DNA of 64,000 nucleotides from Flavobacterium suncheonense GH29-5 = DSM 17707. GTDB taxonomy: Bacteria > Bacteroidota > Bacteroidia > Flavobacteriales > Flavobacteriaceae. Each line of letters begins with the position of its first letter. Position 1 is the first letter of the stretch. Below, in pieces: positions 18,119-26,458 of the stretch. The notes under the pieces are model-generated. The model saw only the letters and a program-made list of their open reading frames with translations. It had not been told where the DNA came from and searched no databases. The stretch covers positions 24,455-88,454 of the forward strand of contig NZ_AUCZ01000014.1 of NCBI RefSeq assembly GCF_000430025.1, in the 5' to 3' direction. A program made the position numbers and the translations under genes.

Positions 18119-18149
18119 AACTTAAATTTTTAAATGATTTGAAATGGAT

Positions 18150-18189
18150 AAAAAAAAGTCCTTTCGGATGGGTTACCAAAAGGACTTTT
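18150..18189 (-). terminator. Attenuator terminator 2
   Basis: Minus-strand hairpin AAGTCCTTT / AAAGGACTT (18179-18187 and 18156-18164) followed by seven to eight T. Its 5' arm can instead pair with a segment inside leader peptide 2: minus-strand GTTACCGAAAG at 18225-18235 with CTTTTGGTAAC at 18172-18182, 11 pairs including one G-U. Confidence 0.85.
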
Positions 18190-18212
18190 ACAGTTTGAAC
18201 TATAACTTGAGA

Positions 18213-18311
18213 TTAACTCTTCCGCTTTCGGTAACAGCAATGGGGAATGTGACGCATATACTTGCACCACATAAGCTTCATAAAAATTGATGTTGTCACC
18301 TGCGTTTTCAT
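18213..18311 (-). CDS. Putative Met/Cys-rich leader peptide 2
   Basis: Open frame of 32 codons (ATG 18311, TAA 18213-18215) or 22 codons from an inner ATG at 18281. The inner form begins MKLMWCKYMRHIPHCCY and has three Met and three Cys in 17 residues. It ends on the segment that forms the antiterminator, immediately before terminator 2. This is the usual arrangement of a translated attenuator, with stalling at scarce Met or Cys codons freeing the antiterminator. Confidence 0.6.
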   Translation of the reverse strand: MKTQVTTSIFMKLMWCKYMRHIPHCCYRKRKS

Positions 18312-18367
18312 TTCGTTCTAATTTTTGTTCTAAATAATTTAAGTTTCCGGTTTGGGTTTTCTGATTC

Positions 18368-18398
18368 AAAAAAAAAGCCCCTGCGGTATGCAGAGGCC
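18368..18398 (-). terminator. Attenuator terminator 1
   Basis: Minus-strand GCCTCTGC-ATACC-GCAGGGGC followed by nine T. Its 5' arm (18390-18396) is complementary to GCAGAGG (18444-18450) in leader peptide 1. The adjacent GCTGTT (18436-18441) pairs with AACAGC (18402-18407), giving a 13-bp alternative antiterminator. Confidence 0.88.
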
Positions 18399-18429
18399 TT
18401 AGCTGTTTATTTTAAACTGAATTTAAAAA

Positions 18430-18498
18430 TTAAGCAACAGCGTCCTCTGCGGATATTTTCCACATAAAATGACACATATAACGCTTAATTGAATTCAT
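18430..18498 (-). CDS. Putative Met/Cys-containing leader peptide 1
   Basis: 22 codons, ATG 18498 to TAA 18430-18432, preceded by an A/G-rich stretch (AGAAAGAAAAA). It starts MNSIKRYMCHFMWKIS, with Met and Cys codons clustered at positions 8, 9 and 12. The codons after this cluster (GCAGAG GACGCTGTT) are the 5' half of the antiterminator. A ribosome reaching the stop would hide it and allow terminator 1; a ribosome stalled at the Met/Cys cluster would expose it. Confidence 0.68.
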   Translation of the reverse strand: MNSIKRYMCHFMWKISAEDAVA

Positions 18499-18520
18499 TT
18501 TTTCTTTCTGTTTGATGGTG

Positions 18521-18556
18521 CAAAATTGAAAACTAAATTTGAATTGACCAAATGTA
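18521..18556 (-). promoter_or_regulatory. Candidate promoter of the attenuated met operon
   Basis: Minus strand TTTG (18549-18552), 20-nt spacer, CAATTTTG (18521-18528), C instead of T at the first -7 base. A competing perfect TACATTTG lies at 18549-18556. Either would start the transcript upstream of leader peptide 1. Confidence 0.4.
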
Positions 18557-18618
18557 AAAGGCAAAATTTAACATTTTTATTTTTTCAGGGCGCTCTTAAT
18601 ACTACGTATTAAATTTTA

Positions 18619-18647
18619 CAAAAAAACCTGCTCATTGGAGCAGGTTT
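18619..18647 (-). terminator. Terminator after the T9SS-secreted protein gene
   Basis: Minus-strand AAACCTGCTC-CAAT-GAGCAGGTTT followed by a T run. It lies 24 nt past the stop at 18671 and isolates that gene from the met operon. Confidence 0.88.
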
Positions 18648-18670
18648 CAAAATTTTTAATTTGCAATTCC

Positions 18671-19618
18671 TTAATTTTTCATAAACTTGGAAGTGGCTTT
18701 TCCTTCATTTGTGACAACTTCAACAAAATACATTCCGGCGTTCAAATCTGCCACATTTACCTGGGCATCGGTCATCCCGTTTACAGTTGTATTTTTCACC
18801 ACACGTCCGTTCAAATCTAAAACCTGAACCGTTTCGATTGCAGTATTTGATTTTGAAGAAAGGTTCAACACATTGTTGGCTGGATTAGGATACAGCGTGA
18901 AATTCTTTGCAAAAAAATCTTGCGTGCTTAGCGTTCTGTCTACCGAGAAAGTATCAATACCAATAATGTCAGAATTTGCACCTGCAGGCCCTCCGTTAGT
19001 AACAAAATATCTAAATGCAAATTTTACATCGGTTGGTGTAGGAACTCCGGAAACCGTGTATGTATATTGTGTCCAGACTTTAGGATAAATAAAACCTCCA
19101 GCCAAAGTAGGATTAATTGTTAATGCTACAGTTGTGAAACTTCCCACATCAGAAGCGCCTGTTGAAGGTACAACGGTCGATGCGGCAGTACTCATCCTTA
19201 ACTCTAATCGATCCGGATAATCTGTTGTTCCGCTTGTTCCTTTTCTGGACCAAAAAGTTACAACATCACCATCAACAACATTAATAGACGGGGTAATAAG
19301 CCAATTACTGATAGTTCCAGATCCAGTTGTTGATGAAGTTCCTGTACTGGTATAATTCACTAAGGCTAAAGAGTTAAATCCTCCTGATTGCCCAGCAGAA
19401 GAGGTTCCACCAAATGGAGTAGTGCTTGTAGCCGAAGCATACGAAGCAATTGACCAAGTTGGAGCTCCTGCGTAAATCGGCGTACTTTGATTGGTTACTT
19501 GCCAACCTGCAGCAAGCATGTTTGCAGTAGTTCCGTCAAATCCGAAACTAAACAAGTTCTGACCGTTAGCAACGGTAAAAGCAAATCCTAAGCTAAAAAA
19601 AAGTAGTTTTCTAATCAT
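18671..19618 (-). CDS. Secreted protein with choice-of-anchor J-like domain and type IX sorting tail
   Basis: About 315 residues. Signal peptide MIRKLLFFSLGFAFTVANGQ. A Ser/Thr/Gly-rich jelly-roll domain follows (SNWLITPSINVVDGDVVTFW, PDRLELRMS, IGIDTFSVDR), typical of choice-of-anchor J proteins. The C-terminal 75 residues start LYPNPANNVLNLSS and contain ETVQVLDLNGRVV and LNAGMYFVEV, the type A Por secretion sorting domain. It should be exported by the type IX system and anchored or released at the surface. Ligand unknown. Start at 19618 because the promoter element overlaps the alternative start at 19645. Confidence 0.85.
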   Translation of the reverse strand: MIRKLLFFSLGFAFTVANGQNLFSFGFDGTTANMLAAGWQVTNQSTPIYAGAPTWSIASYASATSTTPFGGTSSAGQSGGFNSLALVNYTSTGTSSTTGSGTISNWLITPSINVVDGDVVTFWSRKGTSGTTDYPDRLELRMSTAASTVVPSTGASDVGSFTTVALTINPTLAGGFIYPKVWTQYTYTVSGVPTPTDVKFAFRYFVTNGGPAGANSDIIGIDTFSVDRTLSTQDFFAKNFTLYPNPANNVLNLSSKSNTAIETVQVLDLNGRVVKNTTVNGMTDAQVNVADLNAGMYFVEVVTNEGKATSKFMKN

Positions 19619-19642
19619 ATCATATTTTTTTAAGATTACTTG

Positions 19643-19650
19643 CAAATGTA
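19643..19650 (-). promoter_or_regulatory. Promoter element for the T9SS-secreted protein gene
   Basis: TACATTTG followed by C on the minus strand, 24 nt before the ATG at 19618. It excludes the longer in-frame start at 19645. Confidence 0.5.
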
Positions 19651-19773
19651 CAAATTATCCAACGACAACACGATTAAATCGATTAAACGCGATATTTTAC
19701 CGCCCAACTTCCTGTTTCTGTTGAGAATCCTCTATTTCAAAAGTTGTTTTCACTAAAAAACAATAAGTATGGT

Positions 19774-19803
19774 TTTGAAAATTAAATTTCTTTCATACAT
19801 TTG
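19774..19803 (+). promoter_or_regulatory. Promoter of metK (TTTG-N18-TACATTTG)
   Basis: TTTG at 19774-19777, 18-nt spacer, TACATTTG at 19796-19803 followed by C. This is one of the best matches in the window, ending just before the riboswitch, so the aptamer would be at the very 5' end of the mRNA. Confidence 0.65.
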
Positions 19804-19814
19804 CACCTGAAAAT

Positions 19815-19868
19815 CAAGAGGAAAAATTTGAACTGATTGCAACCTCAATAAAAAATGCTAAAGCAGTA
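19815..19868 (+). promoter_or_regulatory. SAM-II-type riboswitch aptamer upstream of metK
   Basis: GAGG (19818-19821) and CCTC (19843-19846) close a P1 helix around AATTTGAACTGATTGCAA. Downstream lies AATAAAAAATGCTAAAGCAG. The blocks ATTTgAAC..ATTGCAA and aTAAA..TGCTAAA match the SAM-II consensus, an H-type pseudoknot binding S-adenosylmethionine. metK makes AdoMet, so feedback repression is expected. Mutually exclusive pairings downstream (19818-19826 with 19901-19909, and 19857-19863 with 19879-19886) look like the expression platform. Confidence 0.75.
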
Positions 19869-19934
19869 AACACTACTCCTTTAGGCAATCCCTGCAATAT
19901 TTTTTCCTCACTTAAATTTTAAAACAATTTAACT

Positions 19935-21185
19935 ATGGCTTATTTATTTACGTCAGAATCAGTGAGCGAAGGACATCCGGACAAAGTAGCGGACCAGATT
20001 TCAGATGCATTAATCGATAACTTTTTGGCCTTCGACGCCGATTCCAAAGTAGCTTGTGAAACGTTGGTAACAACCGGTCAGGTAATTTTGGCAGGGGAAG
20101 TAAAATCCAAAACTTATCTTGACGTGCAGCAGATTGCGCGTGATGTGATCAAAAAAATCGGTTATACGAAAAGTGAATACATGTTCGAGGCCAACTCTTG
20201 CGGGGTTTTATCGGCTATTCACGAACAATCTCAGGATATCAACCAGGGAGTGGACCGCGCCAGCAAAGAAGAACAAGGTGCCGGCGACCAGGGAATGATG
20301 TTCGGTTACGCCACCAACGAAACCGCAGATTATATGCCGTTAGCTTTGGATTTGTCGCACAAATTATTGCAGGAATTAGCAGCTTTACGCAGAGAAAATT
20401 CGGCAATTACGTATTTGCGTCCCGATGCAAAATCTCAAGTAACGTTAGAATACGACGACAACAACAAACCCGTTCGCATCGATGCTATTGTAATTTCTAC
20501 ACAACACGATGATTTCGCAGCTGAAGCAGAAATGTTGGCTAAAATCAAGAAAGACATCATTGAGATTTTAATTCCGAGAATTATCGCGAAATACCCTCAG
20601 TATGCGCACTTGTTCAACGATAAAATCCAGTACCACATCAACCCGACCGGGAAATTCGTAATCGGAGGACCTCACGGTGATACAGGATTAACCGGAAGAA
20701 AAATTATCGTGGATACGTACGGTGGTAAAGGCGCTCACGGTGGTGGTGCGTTTTCAGGAAAAGACCCTTCTAAAGTAGACCGTTCAGCGGCTTATGCAAC
20801 CCGTCACATCGCTAAAAACTTAGTGGCTGCCGGTATTGCCGATGAAATCTTAGTACAGGTTTCCTATGCGATTGGTGTGGCAAAACCGATGGGAATCTAC
20901 ATCAACACCTACGGTACTTCAAAAGTGAATTTAACCGACGGGGAAATCGCGAAGAAAGTAGAAGCTATTTTTGACATGCGTCCTTACTTCATCGAACAAC
21001 GTCTGAAACTGAGAAACCCAATCTACAGCGAAACGGCCGCTTACGGACACATGGGACGAAAACCGGAAACCGTAACCAAAACTTTCAAATCGCCAAGCGG
21101 AGAAGAAAAAACGGTTACCGTAGAATTGTTTACCTGGGAAAAATTGGATTATGTAGACCAAGTGAAAGCCGCTTTCGGATTATAA
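19935..21185 (+). CDS. metK: S-adenosylmethionine synthetase
   Basis: A 416-residue MetK. Starts [20 protein letters not shown] (ATP/Mg site), with [10 protein letters not shown] (hexapeptide motif region), [14 protein letters not shown], and [17 protein letters not shown] (P-loop-like signature). It makes AdoMet from methionine and ATP. It is slightly longer than the E. coli enzyme (384). Own promoter and riboswitch upstream, terminator downstream, so monocistronic. Confidence 0.97.
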   Translation: MAYLFTSESVSEGHPDKVADQISDALIDNFLAFDADSKVACETLVTTGQVILAGEVKSKTYLDVQQIARDVIKKIGYTKSEYMFEANSCGVLSAIHEQSQDINQGVDRASKEEQGAGDQGMMFGYATNETADYMPLALDLSHKLLQELAALRRENSAITYLRPDAKSQVTLEYDDNNKPVRIDAIVISTQHDDFAAEAEMLAKIKKDIIEILIPRIIAKYPQYAHLFNDKIQYHINPTGKFVIGGPHGDTGLTGRKIIVDTYGGKGAHGGGAFSGKDPSKVDRSAAYATRHIAKNLVAAGIADEILVQVSYAIGVAKPMGIYINTYGTSKVNLTDGEIAKKVEAIFDMRPYFIEQRLKLRNPIYSETAAYGHMGRKPETVTKTFKSPSGEEKTVTVELFTWEKLDYVDQVKAAFGL

Positions 21186-21202
21186 TTTTCACAGAACGCA
21201 AT

Positions 21203-21240
21203 AAAAAAAGCCTGACTTTAACGAGTCAGGCTTTTGTTTT
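21203..21240. terminator. Bidirectional terminator between metK and the outer-membrane barrel gene
   Basis: 12-bp stem AAAAGCCTGACT (21206-21217) with AGTCAGGCTTTT (21224-21235), loop TTAACG, T-rich on both strands. It serves the convergent genes. Confidence 0.9.
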
Positions 21241-23992
21241 ATAAGGCGTATTTTAAACTCAAAATCAGATAACGAGGTTGTACGATATAGCTCGAAAAAC
21301 TGCTGGTGCCGCCCAACTGACTGAAACTGCTGTTGTTTAATGAGCCGGTGTTCAGTAAATTGGTTCCGGAGAGTTTCCATTCCCATTTACTGTCTTTTTT
21401 CTGGTACATTAACGCGGCCGTTAAGAAATCGTATTCGTTGTTTATCGTTTTAGCTTTGTTTCGGTTGTGATAAAACGTGTATTCCGAAGTAAACGAAAAT
21501 GCATCCAAAAAGTAATACTCCAACGTTACCGAAGGCGCGTCCACATAATAAGTATCACTGCTAAAATCGTTGATCGTAAAATTATACGCCAGTTCGATGT
21601 TAGGAATCTTTTTATAATTGGTCGAAAACTTCACATTATAGTTTTGCGTAAACGATTCCGTGCTTTGGATTTCGGTTGGATTGTTATTCGGATCGGCATC
21701 TCCGTCCGGATATACACGAAGGTTGTTGAATTTGCTCCAGTTTAAACTGGCTCCTACCGAACCTTTGTAATACCGCAAAAACGAACGCCCGTAATTTCCG
21801 CTTCCGGATAACGTTTCATCGGCAAATGCTGTATCCATGTTTACCGAAGTGGTTTGCTGATTGATTCCGGTTAACAAAGCCTTGCTCTTAATTGCATCCA
21901 CTTGTTTCGTATAGGTTAGATTGGCAAAAATATTCTCAAAATTGAACATGTTGTACTTAAAATAACGTAGGGAATGCACCTGAGAAAGCGAATTTTCAAG
22001 AAAACGATTTCCGCTGAACAAGCTGTTATAATTGGAAAACACATAGCCTTCCGCCAATTTGTTAATATCTGTAAAGTTGTTGGCCATCGTAAAATTATAC
22101 GTTAGGGTTTCCGACTTTTTCAACTGCCACAATGCATAAAAATCGGGAAGGAAACGGTTGAAGGAATTTTTGTTGGAATCTCCTAACTGCTCATCCTTCG
22201 TCTGATAATTGTGCACGGTAAAACCGGGATTAAACGTAAATTTTCCGGTGATGAATTTGTAGTGTAACCCTAAAAACACATCGTTGAAAGCGTAATTCAC
22301 CTCATTGTTATTTTCAGGAGCACTCAGATCATTTTGGGTTCCGTTGTCCAGAATCTGGAAGATGTGAGAATTGAAATTTTGGTACGAATACGTGTTTCCC
22401 AACGTTAGATTAAGATTGCTTTTAGGCGTCAGCATATAGTAATAATCAAATTTCCCGTCCATCTTGTTGGTTTTTACAAAACGGTTTTGATTCACATCGT
22501 TTCGGGTCTGACCATTATCATATCCGGACAACAGAAACGGCTGAAACGCAAGGTTTGCATTGTAAAACGGATCTTCATCCTGATACAAGTGCTGCATTTC
22601 AAAGGCAAACACATGCTTGTCATTCAGCGTATAGTAATAATTTAAGTTCTGATTGAACGAAAACGGATTTTGTTTCTTTTGCGAATACACGTCGTTAAAA
22701 ACCGATACGGTTCCCAAACCATTGGTTACCTGAGCATTCGACAATAAAGTTGTCAACTCGTCCTGTTTGGAGAATTTCGCCAAAGCATCATAATCAAAAT
22801 GTACTTTTTCGGACGGCACATAACTGGAACTCAACTTAAAAAGTCCTAAGCGACTCTCCTGTCTGGTAGTGCTCGATTCGTCGTTCACGGTGGTGGAACC
22901 GTCTTTATCGATACGGGTGGATTGCGAATTGGTCTGCAAATCGGTCTGACTGCCCATCAGAATTCCAAAACCGCTGATACTCCAGGCTTTCGACGGATTG
23001 TAACTGAAATTGGCCGCCCCGAATTTGGTATCGATTTCCTTCGCCTGATTGTTGCGCAAGCCTAAAATTCCCAAGTCGTTCGACACCACGTTGAAACTGG
23101 TTCCGGCGCGACGCATCATGTTTTTAAAACCTCCGGTGAATTTGAAGTAATCCTGCATCGTTAACGGCAATTCCCCAATATTATTAAGGTTTCCGATAAC
23201 ATTCAGACTGTACTTCGGATTGTAATAAAACAATTTCGGATTGACAATGTGCCGGTCTTCCTTATGCCCTACGCCGATTCCTGCGGTCATGTCGCCAAAC
23301 CAGAAGTTTTTCTTGCCTTCTTTTAATTTGATGTTCAGCGCGACGTTTTCTTCGTTGTTTTCCAAACCTTTCAGATTGGTCACTTCGTTGTAGTTGCGCA
23401 ACACCTGGATTTTATCCAAAGCATCGGCGGGAATATTTTTGGTAGCAAGTTTGGTATCACCGTCAAAGAAATCTTTGCCTTCCACCATAACTTTCTGAAC
23501 GGTTTTGCCTTCCACCTGAATTTCGCCGTCTTTGTTTACTTCAACGCCAGGCAGTTTTTTCAATACATCTTCAAGTTTCCGCTCCGTACCATTTCGGAAA
23601 GAATCCGAGTTGTAAATAATGGTATCGCCACTGATGGAAACCGGCATTTCTTTTACAATTTCGATTTCGCTCAGCATTGTGCCTTCTTTGAGGACGATGT
23701 TTTTAACGATTGGCTCGGTTCCGGTTTTGATGGTCGTTTCGTACGGTTGAAATCCGACGTAGCTCACCTTAATATCGTATGCCGTATTCGGGTTCAGCAA
23801 AATCTGAAAACGACCTTTATCATTAGTGATGGAATAACCGTCCATCGCTTTGGTGGTTTGATTTACCGCCATGATGTTGGCCATTTCCAACGCTAACCCG
23901 GTGGTATCTTTGATGGTTCCTTCAAATTTTACGTTTTGGGAAAAAGCTGTTGCCGTAAAGAAAAACAACAGGGCAAAAAGTTTATTTGTCAT
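21239..23992 (-). CDS. TonB-dependent-receptor-like outer membrane beta-barrel with CarboxypepD_reg domain
   Basis: About 917 residues. Signal peptide MTNKLFALLFFFTATAFSQ, then a carboxypeptidase-regulatory-like domain (VKFEGTIKDTTGLALEMANI, ending YVGFQPYET). A plug-like region follows (LEDVLKKLPGVEVNKDGEIQ, VMVEGKDFFDGD), then a long beta-barrel ending ILSLKYAL. No TonB box is obvious, so it belongs with the outer membrane beta-barrel family. Directly downstream (29 nt) of a GLPGLI gene, a pairing I know from other Bacteroidota. Cargo unknown. I start at the ATG at 23992, not 24010. Confidence 0.82.
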   Translation of the reverse strand: MTNKLFALLFFFTATAFSQNVKFEGTIKDTTGLALEMANIMAVNQTTKAMDGYSITNDKGRFQILLNPNTAYDIKVSYVGFQPYETTIKTGTEPIVKNIVLKEGTMLSEIEIVKEMPVSISGDTIIYNSDSFRNGTERKLEDVLKKLPGVEVNKDGEIQVEGKTVQKVMVEGKDFFDGDTKLATKNIPADALDKIQVLRNYNEVTNLKGLENNEENVALNIKLKEGKKNFWFGDMTAGIGVGHKEDRHIVNPKLFYYNPKYSLNVIGNLNNIGELPLTMQDYFKFTGGFKNMMRRAGTSFNVVSNDLGILGLRNNQAKEIDTKFGAANFSYNPSKAWSISGFGILMGSQTDLQTNSQSTRIDKDGSTTVNDESSTTRQESRLGLFKLSSSYVPSEKVHFDYDALAKFSKQDELTTLLSNAQVTNGLGTVSVFNDVYSQKKQNPFSFNQNLNYYYTLNDKHVFAFEMQHLYQDEDPFYNANLAFQPFLLSGYDNGQTRNDVNQNRFVKTNKMDGKFDYYYMLTPKSNLNLTLGNTYSYQNFNSHIFQILDNGTQNDLSAPENNNEVNYAFNDVFLGLHYKFITGKFTFNPGFTVHNYQTKDEQLGDSNKNSFNRFLPDFYALWQLKKSETLTYNFTMANNFTDINKLAEGYVFSNYNSLFSGNRFLENSLSQVHSLRYFKYNMFNFENIFANLTYTKQVDAIKSKALLTGINQQTTSVNMDTAFADETLSGSGNYGRSFLRYYKGSVGASLNWSKFNNLRVYPDGDADPNNNPTEIQSTESFTQNYNVKFSTNYKKIPNIELAYNFTINDFSSDTYYVDAPSVTLEYYFLDAFSFTSEYTFYHNRNKAKTINNEYDFLTAALMYQKKDSKWEWKLSGTNLLNTGSLNNSSFSQLGGTSSFSSYIVQPRYLILSLKYAL

Positions 23993-24021
23993 TTTTAAAA
24001 GGTGCTGCAATTGTCAATCGG

Positions 24022-24897
24022 TTATCTGCTCATTCGGATTTGCATTCCGCCGCGTCCGCCCTGCGATTGGAATTGCTCGCGCATCTCTTCCAGTTTTTTA
24101 GTCACAATTTCGTCGTATTCTTTCTGTTTAACCTGTTTGCCGTTTTTAGGCGCCTTGATTTCCACTTTGTCTTTGGTATTCATCACCAATTTCGAACACA
24201 TGACAACCGTTTTGCCGTCGTTTACTTCCAAAATCAGTCCCGGTAAACCCCAATAGCCTTCAGGTCCTTGGTTAATTGGCACTTCTGGAGTATACCAAGC
24301 CGTAATGGTGATTTCTTTCGGCATTTCGTAATCGTCCATGAAATTGGTTGATGGTTTCTTTTCTTCGCCTTCTTTTTTCTTTTTCTCGCGGTAATTGCGC
24401 ATGTCGGAAGCGTCTACCGGTTTTACCGCCGTAGCTTTAAAACAGGTGTAATCGCCAATTTTTTTGGTTTCGTTTTCCAGTTTCCAGTTTAATTTCGGCA
24501 GGGAATCCGCCACTAAAAACTCTTTCCCCATAAACTCTTTGTCTACGGTAAAGGTTTTTTCTTTTACATTTTTATAGTAGGTTCCGCCGCCGCCCATCAT
24601 CGAACTCATCATGCGGAAACCGCCTCTGTCCTGGCCCGGAGCATCCAGTTTTTCTTCTTCTTTGTAAATGGAAGCCGTTTTGTCAAAATTCAAAATGAAG
24701 GTTTTCTCAAACATTTTTTTCATACGCTCTTCGATCATTTTTCGCATTTCGGGCGTAATGTCTTTGTTGCCGTCCATTCGGGTTTTAAAATCGGCTGTGC
24801 TGGTTTTGGATTCATAAACCGCCATCCCTTGGAAATCCTGAGCAAAAGTTGTAAGCGAGGCAAACAAAGCAAACAATGATATCGACAATTTCTTCAT
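24022..24897 (-). CDS. GLPGLI family protein
   Basis: A 291-residue exported protein (signal peptide MKKLSISLFALFASLTTFAQ) bearing the name-giving motif in GYWGLPGLILEVNDG (about residues 217-231). There is a Met/Gly-rich patch (FRMMSSMMGGGGTYY) and highly charged stretches. Family function is unknown; the gene usually lies beside a large outer-membrane barrel, as here. The last residues are also Gly/Arg/Met-rich (GGRGGMQIRMSR). Confidence 0.85.
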   Translation of the reverse strand: MKKLSISLFALFASLTTFAQDFQGMAVYESKTSTADFKTRMDGNKDITPEMRKMIEERMKKMFEKTFILNFDKTASIYKEEEKLDAPGQDRGGFRMMSSMMGGGGTYYKNVKEKTFTVDKEFMGKEFLVADSLPKLNWKLENETKKIGDYTCFKATAVKPVDASDMRNYREKKKKEGEEKKPSTNFMDDYEMPKEITITAWYTPEVPINQGPEGYWGLPGLILEVNDGKTVVMCSKLVMNTKDKVEIKAPKNGKQVKQKEYDEIVTKKLEEMREQFQSQGGRGGMQIRMSR

Positions 24898-25007
24898 AAT
24901 GTTTAAATTAATTTGAGCATATAAGACGATTAAGCATGGTATTTGTTACATAAATTTCCTGATTAGACTTACAAAATTGTAAAAGGTTTATTTGTAAATT
25001 GCCGTCT

Positions 25008-25799
25008 ATGAAATTTTTAACCACGTTGTTTTTTTTATTCGCTGTTTTTGACGGATTCGGCCAATCGAAATCTGTTAAAGTGCAGTTGCTTTCAACCAAA
25101 AAAATCACCGCTGATACTTATGTTGGCAAAGATACTTTTGGCAATCATTATACCATAAAAGATCAGGCGTTTCGCAAAGAAACCGCGACTTCCGAAGTCA
25201 ACTATAAAAACATTGCGCTGGGCAACATTGAAAGTATCGATTTACAGAATCCGTTACAGATCGTGCTTTTCTACAAACGAATGAACGCCGTGGTTTTGCT
25301 GGACAACCAACTGAACGAAACCATAAAAATCAATTTTTCGGAAACCAATCCGGAGCTTTTTCCGGTATCTGTGAGGCTGTCTTCGCAGAATAAACTTTGG
25401 CTGTACGACCAGAATTCACAGAAACTGGGTTTGTACGATTATCTGAAAAACCATTTTCAGCCGATTACCGTGAATCTCGAATCTCCCATCACCCAATGCC
25501 GGTCGGATTACAATTACTTTTACTGGACAAACAGTCAAAACCAGTTACTGGCTTCCAACATTTACGGAAAAATCAATCTTCTTGGAACTTTGCCGGAATT
25601 TGACCAATTTGAACTGCTGACTTCTAACGAAATTCTGTTAAAAAAAGGCAACATTTTAAGTCTTTACGACTTGACAACGAAAACTTCGCAAATTGTTCCG
25701 TTACCCGAAAAAAGCATCCAAAGTTTTTGCTACAAAGAGCAAATTTTAGCTATTTTTACGGGCGACGAAATCAGGAATTATAAAATCATTTTACCATAA
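25008..25799 (+). CDS. Conserved hypothetical exported protein
   Basis: A 263-residue protein with signal peptide MKFLTTLFFLFAVFDGFG, then repeated beta-type segments (KLWLYDQNSQKLGLYDY, NILSLYDLTTKTSQIVPLP) that suggest a small propeller or beta-sandwich. No catalytic motif recognised. I start at the ATG at 25008; a TTG at 24999 is in frame but offers no better signal peptide. The stop overlaps the next start as TAATG, so it is coupled to the deoxynucleoside kinase. Confidence 0.7.
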   Translation: MKFLTTLFFLFAVFDGFGQSKSVKVQLLSTKKITADTYVGKDTFGNHYTIKDQAFRKETATSEVNYKNIALGNIESIDLQNPLQIVLFYKRMNAVVLLDNQLNETIKINFSETNPELFPVSVRLSSQNKLWLYDQNSQKLGLYDYLKNHFQPITVNLESPITQCRSDYNYFYWTNSQNQLLASNIYGKINLLGTLPEFDQFELLTSNEILLKKGNILSLYDLTTKTSQIVPLPEKSIQSFCYKEQILAIFTGDEIRNYKIILP

Positions 25800-26413
25800 T
25801 GCACATAGCAGTAGCAGGAAATATAGGAGCAGGAAAAACTACGTTAACACGACTTTTAGCCAAACATTTTAAATGGGAACCGCACTTTGAAGACGTGGTG
25901 GACAATCCTTATTTAGATGATTTTTACCATTCGATGGACCGTTGGTCGTTTAATTTGCAGATTTACTTTTTAAACAGCCGTTTCCGTCAGGTATTGCAGA
26001 TTCGCGAAAGCGGCAAGAAAATCATTCAGGACCGCACCATTTACGAAGATGCGCATATTTTCGCGCCCAACTTGCACGCTATGGGACTGATGAGCAATCG
26101 CGATTTTGAAAATTATGCGTCGCTGTTTGAATTGATGGAAAATCTGGTGAGTGCTCCCGATTTAATGATTTACTTACGAAGTTCCATTCCGAATCTGGTA
26201 GGACAGATTCACAAACGCGGACGTGAATACGAAAACACTATTTCCATTGATTATTTAAGCCGACTGAACGAACGCTACGAAGCCTGGATTCAAACCTACA
26301 ACAAGGGAAAACTGCTGATTATCGACGTAGACAACATCGACTTTGTCAACAAACCGGAAGATTTAGGGAATGTCATTAACCGTATCGACGCCGAGATTAA
26401 CGGTTTATTTTAA
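25799..26413 (+). CDS. Deoxynucleoside kinase (deoxyadenosine/deoxyguanosine kinase family)
   Basis: A 204-residue P-loop kinase: GNIGAGKTT (residues 7-15), EDVVDNPYLDDFYHS (substrate Glu region), QDRTIYEDAHIFA (DR/E motif), RGREYENTISIDYL (LID). It phosphorylates deoxynucleosides for salvage, giving dNMPs. Substrate preference (dA, dG, dC or dT) cannot be read from the sequence. Translationally coupled to the preceding hypothetical gene and followed by a strong terminator. Confidence 0.88.
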   Translation: MHIAVAGNIGAGKTTLTRLLAKHFKWEPHFEDVVDNPYLDDFYHSMDRWSFNLQIYFLNSRFRQVLQIRESGKKIIQDRTIYEDAHIFAPNLHAMGLMSNRDFENYASLFELMENLVSAPDLMIYLRSSIPNLVGQIHKRGREYENTISIDYLSRLNERYEAWIQTYNKGKLLIIDVDNIDFVNKPEDLGNVINRIDAEINGLF

Positions 26414-26421
26414 TCTATACT

Positions 26422-26445
26422 CCCGATTTTGCATCGGGATTTTTT
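26422..26445 (+). terminator. Terminator after the deoxynucleoside kinase gene
   Basis: CCCGAT-TTTGC-ATCGGG followed by ATTTTTT on the plus strand, 9 nt past the stop. Confidence 0.88.
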
Positions 26446-26458
26446 ATATCTTTAATTT

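Noticed and set aside
18130..18369. 79-residue minus-strand open frame across the attenuator
   Set aside because: It runs through terminator 2 and its sequence has no protein-like composition or start signal. The shorter Met/Cys frames in another phase fit the regulatory layout better.
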